The position numbers were made by a program, and so were the translations under genes. The notes under the pieces were generated by a model. That model was not told the DNA's origin. It saw nothing but the letters and a program-made list of their open reading frames with translations, and did no database searches. DNA of 9,664 nt from Clostridia bacterium (GTDB lineage Bacteria; Bacillota; Clostridia; Christensenellales; Borkfalkiaceae). Each line of letters starts with the position of its first letter. Positions within the stretch are counted from its first letter, which is position 1. The stretch covers positions 1 through 9,664 of the forward strand of contig JAJPXK010000190.1 of NCBI GenBank assembly GCA_021205485.1, in the 5' to 3' direction. This document shows, in pieces, positions 7,040 to 9,664 of the stretch.

Positions 7040-7068
7040 TTGACAAAACGAAAATCATCATTTAGTAT
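7040..7068 (+). promoter_or_regulatory. Sigma-A type promoter of the GxGYxYP-lacI operon
   Basis: A consensus -35 box TTGACA (7040-7045), a 17-nt spacer and the -10 box TAGTAT (7063-7068, four of six matches). Transcription should begin near 7075. The -10 box overlaps the TTG that opens the longest reading frame, which excludes that TTG as the gene start. Confidence 0.75.
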
Positions 7069-7076
7069 TGAATTAT

Positions 7077-7100
7077 GTTAAGAAAAACGGTTTTTTTAAC
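7077..7100. promoter_or_regulatory. Candidate LacI-type operator at the transcription start
   Basis: A 24-bp imperfect palindrome: left half GTTAAGAAAAAC (7077-7088), right half GGTTTTTTTAAC (7089-7100). Ten of twelve positions match as reverse complements, with an even centre inside ACGG. Even-centred palindromes with a C/G-containing middle are typical of LacI-family operators. Its position at about +2 to +25 would block transcription. The best candidate to bind it is the LacI-family protein encoded at 8648-9649. The RNA could also form a hairpin with one bulged G. Confidence 0.5.
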
Positions 7101-7120
7101 AAATTTACATGGCTGATTAC

Positions 7121-7127
7121 GAGGTGG
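7121..7127 (+). promoter_or_regulatory. Ribosome binding site deciding the GxGYxYP start
   Basis: GAGGTGG is a good match to the 16S rRNA 3' end and is well spaced before the ATG at 7131. It supports that start over the in-frame TTG at 7068, which lies within the promoter. Confidence 0.7.
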
Positions 7128-7130
7128 CGG

Positions 7131-8623
7131 ATGGTTTACGCGATAAAAACTGAACGCCTGTCCCGCGATGAATTTGCATTTGCTGTTTTTTTGCAGGGCG
7201 GGGTTAACAAGACGCAAAGGAGCATAGTCCTTGACTTAGACAACTATATGGCTTACGTTAAGGACGAGGTAAAATATATAACGTTGGATAAAGCGTCGGA
7301 TATGTTTAAAGACAGATTCGAAGGGATCGCCGTTTTCGATCTGTCGGCGGACGACGTGTCAATAAATCTCGCCGCCACGGTATGCGCCGCAGAAAATTAT
7401 CTCGGCGTTCCCCGCAACCTTTTACATATGGCGGAAGGCCTCAAAGTAAAATTCGACGCCGCCGATATACGCGGATCCAACGCCGAAAGGCAACGCGCCG
7501 TTTTTGAAAAGTATAAAGACAAGCTCGACAGGCGCGGCCTCGTCCATCAGGTAGTGAAAGGCGACGATATCACCTTCAGCTTCGCGACTTCGCCATCGCT
7601 AAAGGGTATCTTACTTTTTTTACCGACGAGACGGAGGAGGACATAGCGTTCCGCAAAGAAGCGCTTGAATGGGCGGAGCGCAATATTCCCGTTTACGGCT
7701 GGACGGCCGACGAAATAGGCTTCGTGAAGAGCATTTCAGAATTTGGAAACTACGTTATACCTATGGACTGGTCGTGCAATCACAGTTTTTTTGGACAGAG
7801 CGATTATTGTTCGGTCAAGCAAAAATACAGCGGCAGGGAAAAGGTTTCTTCAGATAAGCATTATCTTTGCATAGCGGTATCGGACGGCGACAACGTCCAG
7901 TGGCTTGAAAGAAATTTTATGACCGACGGTCATTTCGGTCAGCGTTGCCGCAGCAATAAGGGGTATAAACTCAACTGGACGGTGGCGCCCTCTATGGGCA
8001 AACTGTGTCCCGAAGTGCTGCAAAAAATTTATTCCATGGCGAATAACGACTACTTTATTACGGGCGTTTCGGGCATAGGCTACACAAACACTATGTCTTA
8101 CCCGTATAAATATTTAAGCGAATACTCAGCCCTTACCGAAGAGGCCATGAAGGTATCCGATTTAAATTATATGTGCCTTCTGGATAATTTCGCCCTGACT
8201 TCCGACGAAGAAAACGTTACAAAGCGTCTGGACGAGTTCGCTAAATATGACAGGATAGGCGGAGGCATATGGGAGCTTGACCCCGACAGGTATGAGTCGG
8301 GCAAGGGCAGGGTGTTCTGGTCGTCAAACGGCAAGCCGTTTGTTTCGGTCAGGCTCTCTATGTGGCACCCTTCCAACGATCCCGACCAAACAAACGATGA
8401 ATGGATAAAATCTTACGCAGACAAAATAAATTCAATGCCCGTGTGTCCCGATAAAATAGACGGCTACACGGTGCTCAACGTTCATCCGTGGACGGTCAAT
8501 ATAAATCAGCTCAACTATTTTGTTTCGCTTCTTTCGGAAAATGTTGAAATATTATTTGTAAAAGATTTTATCGAAGAAATAAAAAAGAACGTGCCGCATG
8601 TTAATGCCGTACCCGAAAATTGA
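7131..8623 (+). pseudogene. GxGYxYP-family putative glycoside hydrolase, interrupted by a -1 frame break
   Basis: Two reading frames together encode one protein of about 497 residues. The first part (7131 to about 7580, 150 residues) resembles the GxGYxYP N-terminal domain (FLQGGVNKTQ; GIAVFDLSADDVSINLAATVCAAENYL). The second part, in the -1 frame (about 7580-8623), continues with LRDFAIAKGYLTFFTDE, then DGDNVQW (composite residues 252-258) and GIGYTNTMSYP (315-325), the motif that names the family. Members are predicted glycoside hydrolases, and I know of no settled substrate. The first frame would stop at 7644-7646, giving a 171-residue truncated protein. The second has no plausible start: its first GTG, 7724, lacks a Shine-Dalgarno. 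Restoring one C after AGC (7578-7580) would join S to LRDF. No further stops or frame breaks are seen, so the lesion is recent, a sequencing error, or bypassed by frameshifting. No signal peptide is visible, suggesting a cytoplasmic protein. It leads an operon with a LacI-family regulator. Confidence 0.8.
7616..7622 (+). other. Slippery heptamer U UUU UUA within the broken gene
   Basis: Within a T7 run (7615-7621), the upstream frame reads CTT TTT TTA, so the heptamer T TTT TTA is phased as a classic -1 frameshift site. A shift there would move ribosomes into the downstream frame (next codon ACC at 7622) before the stop at 7644. AAAGGG (7601-7606), a Shine-Dalgarno-like element, lies 9 nt upstream, as at some bacterial frameshift sites. 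However, the family-like sequence LRDFAIAKGYLTFF already lies in the -1 frame upstream of this site, so the true break is probably near 7580. Confidence 0.3.
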
Positions 8624-8635
8624 CGGCGGCAACCT

Positions 8636-8640
8636 CGGAG
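8636..8640 (+). promoter_or_regulatory. Ribosome binding site of the LacI-family regulator
   Basis: CGGAG stands 7 nt before the GTG at 8648. It confirms the GTG start and indicates translation from the mRNA of the upstream gene, which ends at 8623. Confidence 0.7.
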
Positions 8641-8647
8641 ATTTTAA

Positions 8648-9649
8648 GTGGTTACAATAAACGATATTGCAAAAAGGGCGGGGGTGGCTAAGTCTACCGT
8701 TTCCAATGCGTTGACGAATAAAAAATACGTCAGCGAACCGCTTAAGGAAAGAATATTCCGGATTTGCGAAGAGCTGGATTACACTCCAAACTTTTACGCG
8801 TCAAAGTTATCCGGCAGCAAAACGGGCATTATTGCGCTGTTCCTTGAACAGAAGCAAAAATTCCACAGGTATTATTCCGACCTTATAACATCCTGCCTGC
8901 AGACCGTTTCAGAACACGGTTATTCGCTTCTTATATACTACAACCTTGACGCAAAACAGTACCAGAACATATTAAAAAACGGCAAGGCGCCTATAGATGG
9001 CGCTATAGTCCTCGCTCCCGAAATGCAGGACTTGCGTATAACGCATATAGAGAGCAATTCTATCCCGTGCGTGGTAATAGGCAAAGCCGACAGCGAAAGC
9101 GAAATGAGCTTTGTGGACGTAAATAACGAAAAGATAGTAGAGGATGCGGTAAATCTTCTTTATTCGGGCGGCTACAAAACCATCTGCCTTATAAACAGCA
9201 ACAAACACCTGAAAATTTCTGACGAAAGGCAGACGGCTTTCAACAGAATTAAAAACGAGCTGTCTCTTTCCCCCGAAAGCTGCGTGCTCTGTTCCGAGAC
9301 GAGCTCATCTTCCGACGGTAAAACATTTGCCTTGGAGCGCATCAAAAGGGGTACGGCGTTTATTACGGCGGATACGACTCTGGCTGAGGGCGTGTACGAA
9401 GCCGCCGCCGAATGCGGATTGGAGATAGGCAAAGACGTAGGCGTATTTTCTCTCGGCGGAACAAAAGACGCAGGCAAAACGCCGAACCTTGCAAACGCCA
9501 GCCAGAATTATAACTTGCTCGCCCGCCTTGCCTCTGAATGCCTTGTAGACCAGATTACAAAACTGTACGACGGAGAAATCCCCGAAACAAGCGTTACCCT
9601 TATAGACAGCGAGGTAAATCTTGATACCTCGGTTAACTTTATCCAGTAA
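8648..9649 (+). CDS. LacI-family transcriptional regulator
   Basis: The 333-residue protein has a LacI-type N-terminal helix-turn-helix (TINDIAKRAGVAKSTVSNAL, residues 3-22). The rest of the headpiece leads to LDYTPNFYASKL, with a hinge helix around 46-58 including the conserved leucine (ASKLSGSKTGII). The sugar-binding, periplasmic-binding-protein-like domain fills the remainder (about 60-333), with recognisable landmarks VDVNNEKIVEDAVNLLYSGG, DERQTAF and ITADTTLAEGVYEAAAECG. Length is typical. Such proteins dimerise, bind palindromic operators and usually release DNA when a sugar or sugar phosphate binds. The GTG start is supported by CGGAG 7 nt upstream. The gene lies 24 bp after the GxGYxYP gene and has no visible promoter of its own, so it is probably cotranscribed and autoregulated through the palindrome at 7077-7100. 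The effector is unknown. No terminator is seen in the last 15 bases of the window. Confidence 0.95.
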   Translation: MVTINDIAKRAGVAKSTVSNALTNKKYVSEPLKERIFRICEELDYTPNFYASKLSGSKTGIIALFLEQKQKFHRYYSDLITSCLQTVSEHGYSLLIYYNLDAKQYQNILKNGKAPIDGAIVLAPEMQDLRITHIESNSIPCVVIGKADSESEMSFVDVNNEKIVEDAVNLLYSGGYKTICLINSNKHLKISDERQTAFNRIKNELSLSPESCVLCSETSSSSDGKTFALERIKRGTAFITADTTLAEGVYEAAAECGLEIGKDVGVFSLGGTKDAGKTPNLANASQNYNLLARLASECLVDQITKLYDGEIPETSVTLIDSEVNLDTSVNFIQ

Positions 9650-9664
9650 AATATTGTACTTTAT

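Noticed and set aside
7068..7130. TTG at 7068 as start of the GxGYxYP gene
   Set aside because: It lies within the -10 box of a good promoter, has no Shine-Dalgarno, and the ATG at 7131 has a strong one. The 21 extra residues show no family resemblance.
7633..7640. Strong internal Shine-Dalgarno (GGAGGAGG) as a restart site for the second frame
   Set aside because: No ATG, GTG or TTG stands at a usable distance in the downstream frame; the sequence encodes Thr-Glu-Glu-Asp there.
7724..8623. Independent gene starting at GTG 7724
   Set aside because: No ribosome binding site, and the same frame carries family-like sequence upstream back to about 7580. It is the second part of the broken gene.

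Overview
The window looks like chromosomal DNA of an uncultured Bacillota, probably of the Clostridia. I base this on the secA-prfB gene pair, AGGAG-type ribosome binding sites, sigma-A type promoters, intergenic palindromic elements of a kind I remember from gut Clostridia, and the style of the ROK and LacI proteins. This is inference from content; no search was run. GC is moderate. Genes are closely packed, with no gene-free stretch above about 225 bases.

The left part (1-5964) is a plus-strand housekeeping block. It holds secA (preprotein translocase ATPase), a 225-bp spacer with two structured palindromic repeats, prfB (release factor 2, read in one frame without the usual programmed frameshift), a small helical protein resembling the four-helix-bundle/23S rRNA-intervening-sequence family, and tsaD (tRNA t6A synthesis). 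A terminator-like hairpin with a short T tract sits directly in front of tsaD.

The right part (5968-9649) is a small sugar-related locus. A ROK-family sugar kinase on the minus strand converges on tsaD with a 3-bp gap. It diverges from a plus-strand pair: a GxGYxYP-family putative glycoside hydrolase, which carries a -1 frame break, and a LacI-family regulator 24 bp downstream. The divergent spacer contains a good promoter in each direction, a 10-bp perfect inverted repeat about midway between them, and a 24-bp imperfect palindrome at the expected transcription start of the hydrolase operon. The simplest model is that the LacI protein represses its own operon through that palindrome and relieves repression when a sugar is present, which the hydrolase and kinase help process. 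This is inferred from layout.

The most notable points are: the frame break in the GxGYxYP gene, which has a U UUU UUA slippery heptamer in the correct frame about 36 nt downstream of where family resemblance places the break; the paired repeats with a compensatory base-pair change; and the layered regulatory sequence of the divergent spacer. I saw no rRNA, tRNA, CRISPR array, insertion sequence or phage gene, and nothing that amounts to a clearly new multi-gene system.
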